Assembly (NCBI GenBank): GCA_016710645.1
Contig: JADJVI010000025.1
Coordinates: forward strand, 1-51,614
Direction of reading: 5' to 3'
DNA from: Actinomycetales bacterium
Lineage (GTDB): Bacteria > Actinomycetota > Actinomycetes > Actinomycetales > Dermatophilaceae
Length of the DNA stretch: 51,614 nucleotides
The translations under genes and the position numbers were made by a program. Below the pieces are notes generated by a model, which saw only the letters and a list, made by a program, of their open reading frames with translations, was not told the origin of the DNA and made no database searches. This document shows, piece by piece, positions 26,052 through 34,119 of this stretch (within the stretch, counting starts at the first letter, position 1; every line of letters starts with the position of its first letter).

Positions 26052-26729
26052 TCACGGCTCCAGCGGACTGGTCATACATCGCCCTGCCGCATCGCTCTCA
26101 AATGGCTTCGGTGGTGGCTGCAGGGCCCGGTCGCGGGCGAAGTCGCTGGCCGAGTAGCCGGCTGGCATGACGCCCTTGCGCACCAGGCAAGCGGCGATGA
26201 TGGTGAACTCGTCCTGCTTCTGCGGGTTGCGCCGCATCTGGTAATAGAGAGATATCACATTCGTCGCCGACGCGAGGGCGCAAGTCCTCTGCTGGTCCTC
26301 CATTTTCTTCATTTCGTCAGATGAAGGCGTGCCAGCTACTGGGAATCCAACACTGTAGGCGTCGGCATCGGGCTCCCAGGAGACCGTCACCCCTTGGGCG
26401 GCGAGGCATGAAGAAAATGATTGCTTCGCTACAGCTACCTCGGCGGCCGTGATGGTCCCGTCGTCGAGGATCTTGCGCTCCAACTCCGAGGAGGCATTCG
26501 AAGCGGCCTCCTTGAGTTGAGATGACCAAGGCCCGGCGCCCGTGTTCGACTCGTTGTGAGCGCCGCCCGTGGCAACGACTTCGCCGCCTGCCGCGATCGG
26601 GGAGGCAGGCTGGGTGGCAACACCCCCCCCGTCGCTTCGGTCGCCGCCGTTTGAGCAGCCAACGACCGAAGCAACAAGTAGGGCGGCTATAAGGATAGCA
26701 GTTGGACGTAAGTTCACTGCCACATTCAC
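26052..26729 (-). CDS. Putative lipoprotein, unknown function
   Basis: The 225-residue protein has a lipoprotein signal: hydrophobic residues 10-23 and lipobox VVGC with Cys25. Next comes a Gly/Ser/Thr linker and a soluble domain with three further cysteines near FSSCLAAQG, RTCALAS and AACLVRKG. I do not recognise a family. The N-terminal codons include TTA, ATA and CTA, unusual beside the surrounding genes and consistent with imported DNA. GTG at 26729 is the first start after the peptide gene. A substrate-binding or immunity lipoprotein of the ABC system is possible (inference). Confidence 0.7.
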   Translation of the reverse strand: MNVAVNLRPTAILIAALLVASVVGCSNGGDRSDGGGVATQPASPIAAGGEVVATGGAHNESNTGAGPWSSQLKEAASNASSELERKILDDGTITAAEVAVAKQSFSSCLAAQGVTVSWEPDADAYSVGFPVAGTPSSDEMKKMEDQQRTCALASATNVISLYYQMRRNPQKQDEFTIIAACLVRKGVMPAGYSASDFARDRALQPPPKPFESDAAGRCMTSPLEP

Positions 26730-26764
26730 CTATCGCTTGTGAGGGTCCTGAAACAGGGAAGCGC

Positions 26765-27067
26765 CTAACCGTAGACGATTGTGCCCCAGGCGACTTCATT
26801 TACGTAACAAGCGTTCTGTCGAGAGGTGCCGTAGCTGTAGGCCATTGGCGCGAGATGCCAGTAATACAAGCCGTTCACGATGTTATTGTTGTAGTGTCGA
26901 CTTCCAACTCTACAAACGTCGTTGTAGGTTGTGTAGTGGTCCTGACTGTATCAACAAGTTGCGGCAGAGGCGCTGGGTGCCGACACGGTTGCGGCGGCCA
27001 GTCCGGCCACGGCCAACACCGTCGCAGCACTGGCGCTCTTCAGTTTCGTTGCGATCCTTTTCGACAT
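26765..27067 (-). pseudogene. Small secreted Tyr/Cys-rich peptide gene with in-frame TGA
   Basis: ATG at 27067, preceded by AGGACAGGGGA, opens 38 codons that encode a textbook Sec signal peptide: MSKRIATKLK start, Ala/Val/Leu-rich core and cleavage after SAPSASA. TGA at 26953-26951 follows ATC. The same frame then stays open for 61 codons to TAG at 26767-26765. The second part is rich in Tyr (10 of 61) with two Cys and two Trp, and is about 49% G+C by hand count. Its end is 35 nt before the lipoprotein start. It may be a one-base nonsense change (TGG to TGA), a recoded stop, or a sequencing error. A one-base frameshift at the stop gives only 27 further residues. The family is not recognised; a secreted bacteriocin-like or signalling peptide served by the downstream ABC genes is inference. 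Confidence 0.5.
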
Positions 27068-27120
27068 TGCAAATCCCCTGTCCTTGGTTGTTGCGGAGCC
27101 GACGGCTCACCGCTGGCGCA

Positions 27121-27149
27121 AGGCTATGTGCGGTCAACTGGGCTCGCAA
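27121..27149 (-). promoter_or_regulatory. Possible promoter of the peptide-ABC operon
   Basis: On the minus strand TTGCGA (27149-27144) and TAGCCT (27126-27121) are exactly 17 nt apart, giving a leader of about 47 nt to the peptide ATG. Both boxes fit housekeeping actinobacterial promoters moderately. The rest of 27068-27290 holds one octamer copy and no gene that I can support. Confidence 0.4.
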
Positions 27150-27293
27150 CCGGAACGGATCAGGGTTAACTCCCGCACCGCCCGAACCTCGATCGCACGA
27201 CTCTCAAACCTGAGCACAGCCGAGGACAGTGCCAGCGGGACGGCATACAAGTGGATGTCAGGACGCCGTCCTCCCGCTAGCGCTGATCACGGA

Positions 27294-27341
27294 GATGGTG
27301 AAACGAAAGGCACGTGGGGACGTGCCTTTCGTTTCACCATC
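27294..27341. terminator. Perfect 22-bp hairpin downstream of ptsI
   Basis: Bases 27294-27315 and 27320-27341 are perfectly complementary over 22 bp with a GGGG loop. It starts 38 nt after the ptsI stop and would end the fru-pts message. There is no T-run. The AT-rich stem (GAAACGAAAGG inside) is unlike neighbouring DNA. Confidence 0.8.
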
Positions 27342-27379
27342 GTGTCGTCGAGTGCGCCCTGCCTGGCGCGGTGATCGGA

Positions 27380-29065
27380 CTAGAGCAGTGCCGCCAGGTC
27401 TTCGTGGGCCATCGCGAGGACGGCGTCGCGGGCGTCGGTGGCGGTGCGGGAGTCCAGCGCCGCGGTGGCCATGCCGTGGCAGACCGCCATCGAGTGCAGC
27501 CCGAGGGCATAGCGCACGATGCCGACCTTGGACGGGGCCATCGACAACGAGCTGACCCCCAACCCGGCGAGCACAAGCGCGAGCAGCGGGTCGCCGCCGG
27601 CCTCGCCGCACACGCCGATCGGCTTGCCGGCGATCTTGGCGCCCTCGCAGGCCGCTCCGATAACGGCGAGCACGGCCGGCTGCCACGGGTCGAGCAGGTC
27701 CGAGAGCGCGCCCTCCATCCGGTCGGCCGCCATGGTGTATTGCGCGAGGTCGTTGGTCCCGAGGCTGCCGAAGTCGACCTCGGCGAGCACGTGACGGGAG
27801 GCCATCGCCGCTCCGGGGACCTCGATCATGACGCCGACCGACGGCAGGCCGTTTTCGCGGACCCGGCGGGCGAACCAGGCTGCTTCCTCGGCGGTGGCGA
27901 CCATCGGGGCCATGACCTTGACCTCGGCGGAGGTCGCCTTGGCGGCCTTCGACAGGGCCTCGAGCTGGGTGTCGAGCAGCTCCGGGCGCAGCGCCTGCAG
28001 GCGCAGCCCGCGCTTGCCCAGCGCCGGGTTCTCCTCCGGCCCGAGGTCGGCGAAGGCCAGCGGCTTGTCGGCACCGGCGTCGAGCGTGCGCACGACGACC
28101 CGGCGGCTGCCGAAGGGCTGGAAGACCTTGGTGTAGATGTCGGTCTGCTCCTCCAGCGTCGGCGCGGTGTCGCGCGACAGGAAGACGAACTCGGTGCGGA
28201 AGAGGCCGACACCCTCGACGTCCTGGGCTGCGGCGCTCTGGGCGTCCTCGACGCCACCGATGTTGGCCAGCAACTTGACGGGGTAACCGTCGGCGGTGCG
28301 ACCCGGCCCGGACGATCCGGCCAGGGCGGCGCGGCGACGCTCGCGCTTGCCGATGAGCTCCTCTTGATAGGCAGCACTGGGGTTGAGCGTCACCTCGCCC
28401 GAGTCACCGTCGACGGCAACGATGGTGCCGACCGGGATATCGCGGGCCCCGACGAGCTGGACGACGGCCGGAATGCCCATCTGGGCGGCGAGGATCGCGG
28501 TGTGGCTGGTGCGGCCACCGGCCTCGGTGATGATGGCCCGCACGAGGGTGGGGTTGAGGGTCGCGGTCTCGGCGGGGGCCAGGTCGTGGGCGACGATGAC
28601 GCTCGGCACGTGGAACTCCGGCACGCCCGGGTCTTCCTGCCCGAGCAGTCGCGCGACGACGCGGTTGCGGACGTCCTTGAGGTCGGTGACCCGCTCGGCG
28701 AAGTAGCCACCGAGGGCCTCGAACTGCGCGGCATACGTGCCGACCGCGTCGGTCACCGCGCGGGTCGGGCCCTTGCCGGCGTTGAGTTCCTTGAGCACGC
28801 CCTTGGCCAGGCCCTTGTCGCGGGCGATGAGCGCGGTGGCAGTGAGGATCTGCTGGGCGGTCTCGTCGGCGCCGGCCGCGCGCTCCTCGAGGGTGCGGGC
28901 GACGGACTCGAAGACCTCCTTGATGCGTGCGTGCTCGGCGACCGGGTCTGCGGGGGCGGGCTCGTTCTCGGGCGGGCGCACGTGGGCGCGCACCTGGACG
29001 ACGGGCCCGACGGCGGCACCCGGGCTGACCCCGATGCCGCGGGGGTTCTCAGTGGAGTTCGACAT
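27380..29065 (-). CDS. ptsI: Phosphotransferase system enzyme I
   Basis: First PTS component: it autophosphorylates from phosphoenolpyruvate and passes the phosphate to HPr. The 561-residue protein has the active-site His188 in EAGGRTSHTAILAAQMGIPA. The PEP-binding barrel carries GVGLFRTEFVFL, SLGTNDLAQYTMAADR and GVCGEAGGDP with the conserved Cys. I chose ATG at 29065, which has AAGGACC upstream; the open frame continues further up but without a start this well supported. It is last in the minus-strand fru-pts cluster and separated from ptsH by a terminator-like hairpin. Confidence 0.96.
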   Translation of the reverse strand: MSNSTENPRGIGVSPGAAVGPVVQVRAHVRPPENEPAPADPVAEHARIKEVFESVARTLEERAAGADETAQQILTATALIARDKGLAKGVLKELNAGKGPTRAVTDAVGTYAAQFEALGGYFAERVTDLKDVRNRVVARLLGQEDPGVPEFHVPSVIVAHDLAPAETATLNPTLVRAIITEAGGRTSHTAILAAQMGIPAVVQLVGARDIPVGTIVAVDGDSGEVTLNPSAAYQEELIGKRERRRAALAGSSGPGRTADGYPVKLLANIGGVEDAQSAAAQDVEGVGLFRTEFVFLSRDTAPTLEEQTDIYTKVFQPFGSRRVVVRTLDAGADKPLAFADLGPEENPALGKRGLRLQALRPELLDTQLEALSKAAKATSAEVKVMAPMVATAEEAAWFARRVRENGLPSVGVMIEVPGAAMASRHVLAEVDFGSLGTNDLAQYTMAADRMEGALSDLLDPWQPAVLAVIGAACEGAKIAGKPIGVCGEAGGDPLLALVLAGLGVSSLSMAPSKVGIVRYALGLHSMAVCHGMATAALDSRTATDARDAVLAMAHEDLAALL

Positions 29066-29140
29066 GAATGAGGTCCTTCTGCCGGAAGTGTGGGGGCGGG
29101 TGTCCAACGGGGTCGGGCGGGTGTGCACCAAGGGTGTGCA

Positions 29141-29176
29141 GCAAGGGGCCGGCCGTATGCCGGTCCGGCCCCTTGC
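29141..29176 (-). terminator. Hairpin between ptsH and ptsI with an octamer loop
   Basis: GCAAGGGGCCGG (29141-29152) and CCGGCCCCTTGC (29165-29176) form a perfect 12-bp stem. The 12-base loop is CCGTATGCCGGT, which contains a whole octamer. It sits 20 nt after the ptsH stop and 75 nt before ptsI, so it may lower ptsI expression relative to ptsH. Confidence 0.7.
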
Positions 29177-29195
29177 GCGTCTGGTGGGTCCTCGA

Positions 29196-29465
29196 CTACT
29201 CCGCGTCGAGGTCGCGGGACAGCAGCTCGACAAGGGCGTCGAGCGCCTCGTCGGCACCCTCACCCTCTGCCGTGAGGACGACCTCTTCGCCGTGCTTGGC
29301 GCCGAGGGCCATGACGCCGAGGATGCTCGTCGCGTCGACGGCGTCCTCGCCGGGCCGACCGATCTCGATGTCGAGGCCGCTCTCGCCGGCCGCCTGCACG
29401 AAGAGCGAGGCGGGACGGGCGTGCAGCCCCACGGACGAAGCGATGGTGACGGTGCGCTGGGCCAT
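29196..29465 (-). CDS. ptsH: Phosphocarrier protein HPr
   Basis: Small PTS carrier of 89 residues that takes phosphate from enzyme I at His15 (SVGLHARPAS) and delivers it to the EIIA domain of FruA. A Ser is present in the regulatory-site region (DATSILGVM, Ser47), but no HPr kinase is in the window, so regulatory phosphorylation is not implied. GAAAGGAAACGG is a good ribosome site. It lies between fruA and ptsI, the usual actinobacterial order. Confidence 0.96.
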   Translation of the reverse strand: MAQRTVTIASSVGLHARPASLFVQAAGESGLDIEIGRPGEDAVDATSILGVMALGAKHGEEVVLTAEGEGADEALDALVELLSRDLDAE

Positions 29466-29507
29466 GAGCCGTTTCCTTTCGATGGGATGAGTGGAGCGTA
29501 TGCCGTG

Positions 29508-29542
29508 TGCCTGGCACCCGCACTGGGTGCGGGTGCCAGGCA
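29508..29542 (-). terminator. Hairpin between fruA and ptsH
   Basis: TGCCTGGCACCCGCA (29508-29522) and its exact complement at 29528-29542 give a 15-bp stem with a five-base loop, nine bases after the fruA stop. An octamer copy (29498-29505) abuts it. It is an intergenic terminator or mRNA-stabilising stem separating fruA from ptsH. Confidence 0.7.
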
Positions 29543-29551
29543 GCGGGATGA

Positions 29552-31627
29552 TCAGGCGTTGACGGCCGCGGCGGCGCTGTGGTCGCGCTGCTTGAGGACG
29601 ATGACGATGAGCGCCATGACCGCCACACCGACCGCGAGGGCGATGAGGAAGCCGAAGAAGTTGCCGAACAGCAGGGCCACCCAGATGCCACCGTGCGGGG
29701 CCATCGACGTGACACCGAAGAGCATGCACAGGGCCCCGGTGATGGCCGAGCCGACGACCGAGGAGGCGATGATGCGAGCCGGGTCAGCCGCGGCGAACGG
29801 GATGGCGCCCTCGGAGATGAAGGACGCACCGAGCAGCCAGGCCGCCTTGCCGTTCTCCTGCTCGGGCTCGGTGAAGAGCTTCGGGCGCAGCGTGGTGGCC
29901 AGGGCCAGCGCCAGCGGGGCGACCATACCGGCGGCCATGACGGCAGCCATGATCTTGTACTGCGTGGCGTCCTGGGCCAGGCCAGTGGTGGCCAGACCGG
30001 TGGTCGCGAAGGTGTAGGCGACCTTGTTGACCGGGCCACCGAGGTCGAAGCCCATCATCGCGCCGAGGATGAGGCCGAGCACTGCGAGGCTGCTGCCGCC
30101 CATGCCGTTAAGCCCGTTGGACAGGGCGTCCATGAGGGCCTTGATCGGCCGGCCGAGGACGATGATGAACAACCCGCCGACGATGAGGGTCGACAGCAAC
30201 GGGGTGACGACGACCGGCATGACGCCGCGGACGCCCTTGGCGACCTTCCAGCGGCTGATCCAGCGAGCGACCAGACCACCGAGGATGCCGGTCACCAGAC
30301 CACCGAGGAAGCCGGCGCCGGTCGTGCCGGCGATAGCGCCACCGACGAAGCCGGGGACCAGGCCCGGACGGTCGGCGATCGCGTAGGCGATGAAGCCCGA
30401 CAGCGCGGGGACGAGGAACCCGAAGGCCGCCACACCGACGCGGAAGAGCAGGGCGGCCCACCAGGTCAGGCTCAGCGGGTTGAAGCTGTGCATGATGCTG
30501 TGGGCGAGATCCTTGGGCAGGTTGATGTCGTATGCCGTGATCTCGACCGGGCCGTTCTTGCCCAGGGCAACCGTCGCGAGCATGAAGCCGAGGGCGATGA
30601 GGATGCCACCGGCGGCGACGAACGGGATCATGTAGGAGACGCCGGTCATCAGCCACTGGCGGATCTGGGTGCCGAGGCTCGCGTTCGAGTCGACCTTGGT
30701 GGCCAGGCCACCGGTCGCTGCGGCGGCCGGAGCGGCAGCAGCTGCGGCGCGGGCAGCCGGGTCGTTGGCGGCGGCCACGGCCTGGGCGATCAGTGCCGGG
30801 CCGTCGGAGATCGCGCGCTTGACGCCCACGTCGATGGTCGGCTTACCGGCGAAGCGGTGCGCGTCCTTGACCGGCAGGTCGTGGGCGAAGATCACCGCGT
30901 CGGCGCTGTCGATGACCGACTGCGAGAGCGGGTCAGATCCGGCCGAGCCCTGGGTCTCCACGGAAATCGAGTGGCCGGCGGCCTTGGCGGCAGCCTCGAG
31001 GGACTCGGCGGCCATGTAGGTGTGGGCAATGCCGGTGGGGCAGGAGGTCACGCCAACGAAGCGCATCGAACGACCGGTCCTCTCAGGAGCAGCGGATGAA
31101 GCGGCGGCGGCCGCGACGGGGGCGGCTGCGGCGGCGGCCGCAGCAGGAGCGGCAGCAGCTGCAGCCGCGGCAGGTGCCGGGTCGAGCGCGACCGCGTCGT
31201 TGACCAGGCGGACGACCTCGGCCTTGGTCGTCGCGCCCCGCAGCGCGGCGACGAAGTCCTTCTTCATGAGCGCGCGAGCGAGCTTGGGCAGCATCTGCAT
31301 GTGCGCATCGCCACCCGCCTCGGGGGCCGCGATGAGGAAGACGAGGTCGGCCGGGCCGTCCTTGGCGCCCCAGTCGAGCCCGCCGTCGATCCGGCCGAAG
31401 GCCAGCGAGGGCTCGGTGATGGCGGCGCTGCGGGCGTGGGGGATGCCGATCCCGCCGGGAAGGCCGGTGGCCATGGTCGCCTCGCGGGTGGCCACATCGG
31501 CGACGAACTGTTCGAGATCAGTGCACCGACCCGAGGCGACGAGGGTCGCGGCAAGCGTCCTCGTGGCCTCGTGACGGTCGGCACCGGCGAGGTCGAGAAC
31601 GACCTGCGCTTCGGTGATGAGGGACAT
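29552..31627 (-). CDS. fruA: Fructose-specific PTS permease EIIABC
   Basis: Imports fructose and phosphorylates it to fructose 1-phosphate. The 691-residue protein has domains A-B-C in order. EIIA has phosphorylated His64 in GIGIPHARS. An Ala/Pro linker (about 150-182) follows. EIIB has Cys196 in VGVTSCPTGIAHTYMAAESL, then a second Ala-rich linker near 295-315. EIIC has about nine helices from residue 335 on. The very low-complexity Ala linkers are typical of the high-GC host. fruK lies upstream in the same direction across a 138-nt gap (31628-31765) with no gene or clear signal; GGAGCACCGATG gives the start. Confidence 0.95.
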   Translation of the reverse strand: MSLITEAQVVLDLAGADRHEATRTLAATLVASGRCTDLEQFVADVATREATMATGLPGGIGIPHARSAAITEPSLAFGRIDGGLDWGAKDGPADLVFLIAAPEAGGDAHMQMLPKLARALMKKDFVAALRGATTKAEVVRLVNDAVALDPAPAAAAAAAAPAAAAAAAAPVAAAAASSAAPERTGRSMRFVGVTSCPTGIAHTYMAAESLEAAAKAAGHSISVETQGSAGSDPLSQSVIDSADAVIFAHDLPVKDAHRFAGKPTIDVGVKRAISDGPALIAQAVAAANDPAARAAAAAAPAAAATGGLATKVDSNASLGTQIRQWLMTGVSYMIPFVAAGGILIALGFMLATVALGKNGPVEITAYDINLPKDLAHSIMHSFNPLSLTWWAALLFRVGVAAFGFLVPALSGFIAYAIADRPGLVPGFVGGAIAGTTGAGFLGGLVTGILGGLVARWISRWKVAKGVRGVMPVVVTPLLSTLIVGGLFIIVLGRPIKALMDALSNGLNGMGGSSLAVLGLILGAMMGFDLGGPVNKVAYTFATTGLATTGLAQDATQYKIMAAVMAAGMVAPLALALATTLRPKLFTEPEQENGKAAWLLGASFISEGAIPFAAADPARIIASSVVGSAITGALCMLFGVTSMAPHGGIWVALLFGNFFGFLIALAVGVAVMALIVIVLKQRDHSAAAAVNA

Positions 31628-31765
31628 CGGTGCTCCTTGTGATCGAAGTCTGCGCTGCGGATGCCGGGGCAGGAGTCGGGGTGCTGGGTGAGAGTCGGCG
31701 GCAGGGGGTGACGTCGGGAGAAGGGGTGGTGCCAGGTGGTGCGAGCCGTCCCGATGCTCGGGTGG

Positions 31766-32716
31766 CTAGTCGGTGAGCGGGCGAGCGAGGTCGATATCGG
31801 TGGTGCTGGTCACCGCGATGGCGGCGACGTCTTCGGGGGTGGGCATCCGGCTGCCGGGCAGACTCACCGCGGCCGAGCCCCAGGCGACGCCGGTGGCGAG
31901 CGCTTCCGCGGTGCCGGCGTCACGGCATACCGCGTGCAGGAAACCCGCGAGGAGCGAGTCGCCGGCTCCGACCGTCGAGACCGGACGCGCGACATGGCCG
32001 CTGGCCTGGAAGACCCCTTCCGGGCTGACGGCGACGGCGCCGTGCTTGCCCAGGCTCACGACGACCGTGCCGATTCCGCCGGCGACCAGGCGCTGGGCTG
32101 CCGCGACGACATCGCCGACCGTGGTCAGCGGGGTGCCGACGAGCTCTTCGAGCTCCTCGTGGTTGGGCTTGATGAGGTCGGGACAGGCGGGCACGGCGAC
32201 GGCCATCGAGGGGCCGGAGGTGTCGATGGCGACCTTGGCGCCAGCCGCGTGGCCGCGACGGACCAGGGTGGCGTAGAAGTCCTCGCCGAGCCCCGGGGTG
32301 AGCGAGCCGGAGCCAACCAGCCACCGCGCACCGTCGGCGAGGTGGCCGTCGACAGCGGCGAGCAGGGCTTCGATCTCGTCGGCGGCCAGCGTCGGGCCGG
32401 GTTCGTTGACTTTGGTGGTCGTGCCGTCCGGCTCGATGATCGCGACGTTCATCCGGGTGGTGCCGGTGATGGGGACGGCAGTGTATGCCGTGCCCGACCG
32501 GCCCAGCAGGGCCTCCATGAGCCGCCCTTCCGGACCGCCCGTCGGCAGGACGGCGACCGCGTCGCTGCCGTTGGCGGTGAGGGCGCGGGCGACGTTGATC
32601 GCCTTGCCACCTGGGTCGATCCTGCTGTCGGTGGCGCGGTTGACCTCGCCATGACGCAGCTCCGTGACCGAGATGGTGCGGTCGATGCTGGGGTTGGGGG
32701 TGAGGGTGATGATCAT
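31766..32716 (-). CDS. fruK: 1-phosphofructokinase
   Basis: PfkB-family kinase of 316 residues that converts fructose 1-phosphate to fructose 1,6-bisphosphate. It has the N-terminal signature DPGGKAINVARAL (about residues 34-46) and the C-terminal VGAGDSLLAGFLHAV with the catalytic Asp near 253. The position between fruR and fruA fixes the substrate. The ATG overlaps the fruR stop by four bases. Confidence 0.94.
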   Translation of the reverse strand: MIITLTPNPSIDRTISVTELRHGEVNRATDSRIDPGGKAINVARALTANGSDAVAVLPTGGPEGRLMEALLGRSGTAYTAVPITGTTRMNVAIIEPDGTTTKVNEPGPTLAADEIEALLAAVDGHLADGARWLVGSGSLTPGLGEDFYATLVRRGHAAGAKVAIDTSGPSMAVAVPACPDLIKPNHEELEELVGTPLTTVGDVVAAAQRLVAGGIGTVVVSLGKHGAVAVSPEGVFQASGHVARPVSTVGAGDSLLAGFLHAVCRDAGTAEALATGVAWGSAAVSLPGSRMPTPEDVAAIAVTSTTDIDLARPLTD

Positions 32717-33474
32717 GCGCGGATGACCTCCGGTCCGAGTGACTCGATATCCGTTGCGGTGTCTTCGTCGAGCCCGGTGTCGGTCACGACGACGGCGATG
32801 TCATCCAGGGTGGCGAAGCGGCAGAAGTGCTCTGCCCCCACCTTGGAGGAGTCTGCGAGGAGCACGCAGCGGCGGGCTGCGGCGACCATGGCGCGCTTGC
32901 TGAGGGCTTCCGACGGATCAGGGGTCGTGAGCCCACGGGCCAGCGAGACGCCGTTCGTGCCGAGGAAGGCGACGTCAACGGTGAGCTCGGCGAGCATGTT
33001 CTGCGACCATTCGCCGACCGCAGCCTGGGTGCGGGAGCGGAACCTTCCGCCGAGGAGATAGAGCTGGATGGCCGGGTTGCTGCTCACGGCCGCGGCGATG
33101 GGCAGCGAGTTGGTGACGACGGTGAGCTCGCGGTCCCGCGGGAGGGCCTCGGCCAGCCGCAACGTCGTCGTGCCGGCGTCCAGCAGCAAAGTGCCTTCTT
33201 CGGGCACGAGGTCCAGCGCCAGCTTGGCAATGCGCTCCTTCTCGGCGACGAACCGCTCGGCGCGCGTGGCGACCGAGGGTTCGAAGCCGAGCCGTTCGAC
33301 CGGGATGGCCCCGCCATGCACTCGCCGGAGTGCACCGACCCGCTCGAGGTTGGTCAGGTCGCGACGGATCGTTTCGGGGGAGACCGCCAGATCATCCGCG
33401 AGGGAGAGGACTTCCACGCGCCCTGCGGCGCGGGCGACGGTCAGGATGCGCTGCTGGCGTTCAGCTGCGTACAT
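32713..33474 (-). CDS. fruR: DeoR-family transcriptional regulator of the fructose operon
   Basis: Repressor-type regulator of 253 residues. An N-terminal HTH (VEVLSLADDLAVSPETIRRD and the following recognition-helix region, residues about 18-55) and the DeoR sugar-phosphate sensor domain with LDAGTTTLRLAEAL, VTNSLPIA and FLGTNGVS are visible. The likely ligand is fructose 1-phosphate (inference from the operon). I chose ATG at 33474, with GGAGGT five bases upstream; GTG or ATG codons slightly upstream are possible. It is the first gene of the fru-pts cluster and probably autoregulated. Confidence 0.92.
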   Translation of the reverse strand: MYAAERQQRILTVARAAGRVEVLSLADDLAVSPETIRRDLTNLERVGALRRVHGGAIPVERLGFEPSVATRAERFVAEKERIAKLALDLVPEEGTLLLDAGTTTLRLAEALPRDRELTVVTNSLPIAAAVSSNPAIQLYLLGGRFRSRTQAAVGEWSQNMLAELTVDVAFLGTNGVSLARGLTTPDPSEALSKRAMVAAARRCVLLADSSKVGAEHFCRFATLDDIAVVVTDTGLDEDTATDIESLGPEVIRA

Positions 33475-33552
33475 CGCGACCTCCACTTCCGCTGATGAGC
33501 TAACAAAACCCTAGGGCCCGGGAGTGGACCCTGTGGCTGAGTCTGCCTGAAC

Positions 33553-33569
33553 GTGACCGTTTGTGACCG
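33553..33569 (-). promoter_or_regulatory. Possible FruR operator half-sites
   Basis: GTGACCG occurs at 33553-33559 and again at 33563-33569, a 10-bp period, in the 258-nt divergent gap about 80 nt upstream of fruR. Repeated same-face half-sites suit a DeoR regulator. Also in the gap, CAAGAA and TTCTTG near 33620-33637 form a six-base inverted repeat. No convincing fruR promoter was identified. Confidence 0.35.
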
Positions 33570-33732
33570 ACAACTGGAGTCTAGGAGCACAAACGGGCGC
33601 ATGTAAAGGGGGTTAGTCAAGAAAGTTGACAAATTCTTGGAGGTGGGTCGACGGCGGCCTGCGCGGTGAAGTGCTGGGTGTTCGATGCGATGCCGACCGC
33701 CCCGTCTGGTTGGGGCCGGGTACCGTGTGCGG

Positions 33733-34119
33733 ATGGCCCCACCCGGCGTCCTGCGCGTGCTCCACGTTCCGGTGGCGTGCTGTGCGCTGGAGTCGCTGGC
33801 GGCCGAGGCGGCCCTGGCCCAGGTGGGCGCTGATCTGGGGTGCACCGACCCGGCGCTGGCCGACGTCATGGTGGTGTCCGGCACGGTCACCCACGCGATG
33901 GCCCCGATTCTGCGGGCGCTGCACGCGCAATTGACCGATCGGGCCCGTGTCGTGGCCTTCGGGGCCTGCGCCTCGACCGGCGGACCGTATTGGGACTCGC
34001 CCACCGTCGTCCAAGGCATCGAGTCGCTCTTCCCGGTCGACCGGTTCGTGCCCGGCTGCCCGCCGCGGCCCCAGGCCCTCGTCGACGCCCTCGCCGATTG
34101 GGTGGTCAGCGATGGCTGA
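33733..34119 (+). CDS. NuoB-like iron-sulfur protein (orphan complex I module)
   Basis: The 128-residue homologue of the 20-kDa complex I subunit is related to the small subunits of group 4 hydrogenases. All four N2-cluster ligands are present: adjacent cysteines in VACCALES, one in GACASTGG and one in PGCPPRP. VMVVSGTVTHAMAPILRAL is the family core. It lacks the usual 35 or so N-terminal residues of NuoB. ATG at 33733 has no ribosome site; TACCGT at 33721-33726 lies six bases upstream, so the message may be leaderless. It is coupled to the next two genes. No NuoD, NuoH or hydrogenase large subunit lies in the window. Confidence 0.85.
   Translation: MAPPGVLRVLHVPVACCALESLAAEAALAQVGADLGCTDPALADVMVVSGTVTHAMAPILRALHAQLTDRARVVAFGACASTGGPYWDSPTVVQGIESLFPVDRFVPGCPPRPQALVDALADWVVSDG

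Noticed and set aside
26951..26953. TGA as a selenocysteine codon in the small peptide gene
   Set aside because: No SECIS-like hairpin was recognised just downstream and no selenoprotein machinery is in the window; a nonsense change is simpler.
26765..27067. Identification of the peptide as lactococcin 972
   Set aside because: Neighbouring ABC genes fit, but the mature sequence has cysteines and lacks the family's N-terminal Trp and C-terminal aromatic pattern as I remember them; left unassigned.
26702..27169. Plus-strand frame of 155 codons over the peptide gene
   Set aside because: It lacks a ribosome site and runs antisense to a clear signal peptide and lipoprotein start.
33616..33640. 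TTGACA near 33625 as a promoter for the NuoB-like gene
   Set aside because: No -10 box at 16-18 nt; TACCGT next to the ATG is a better candidate.
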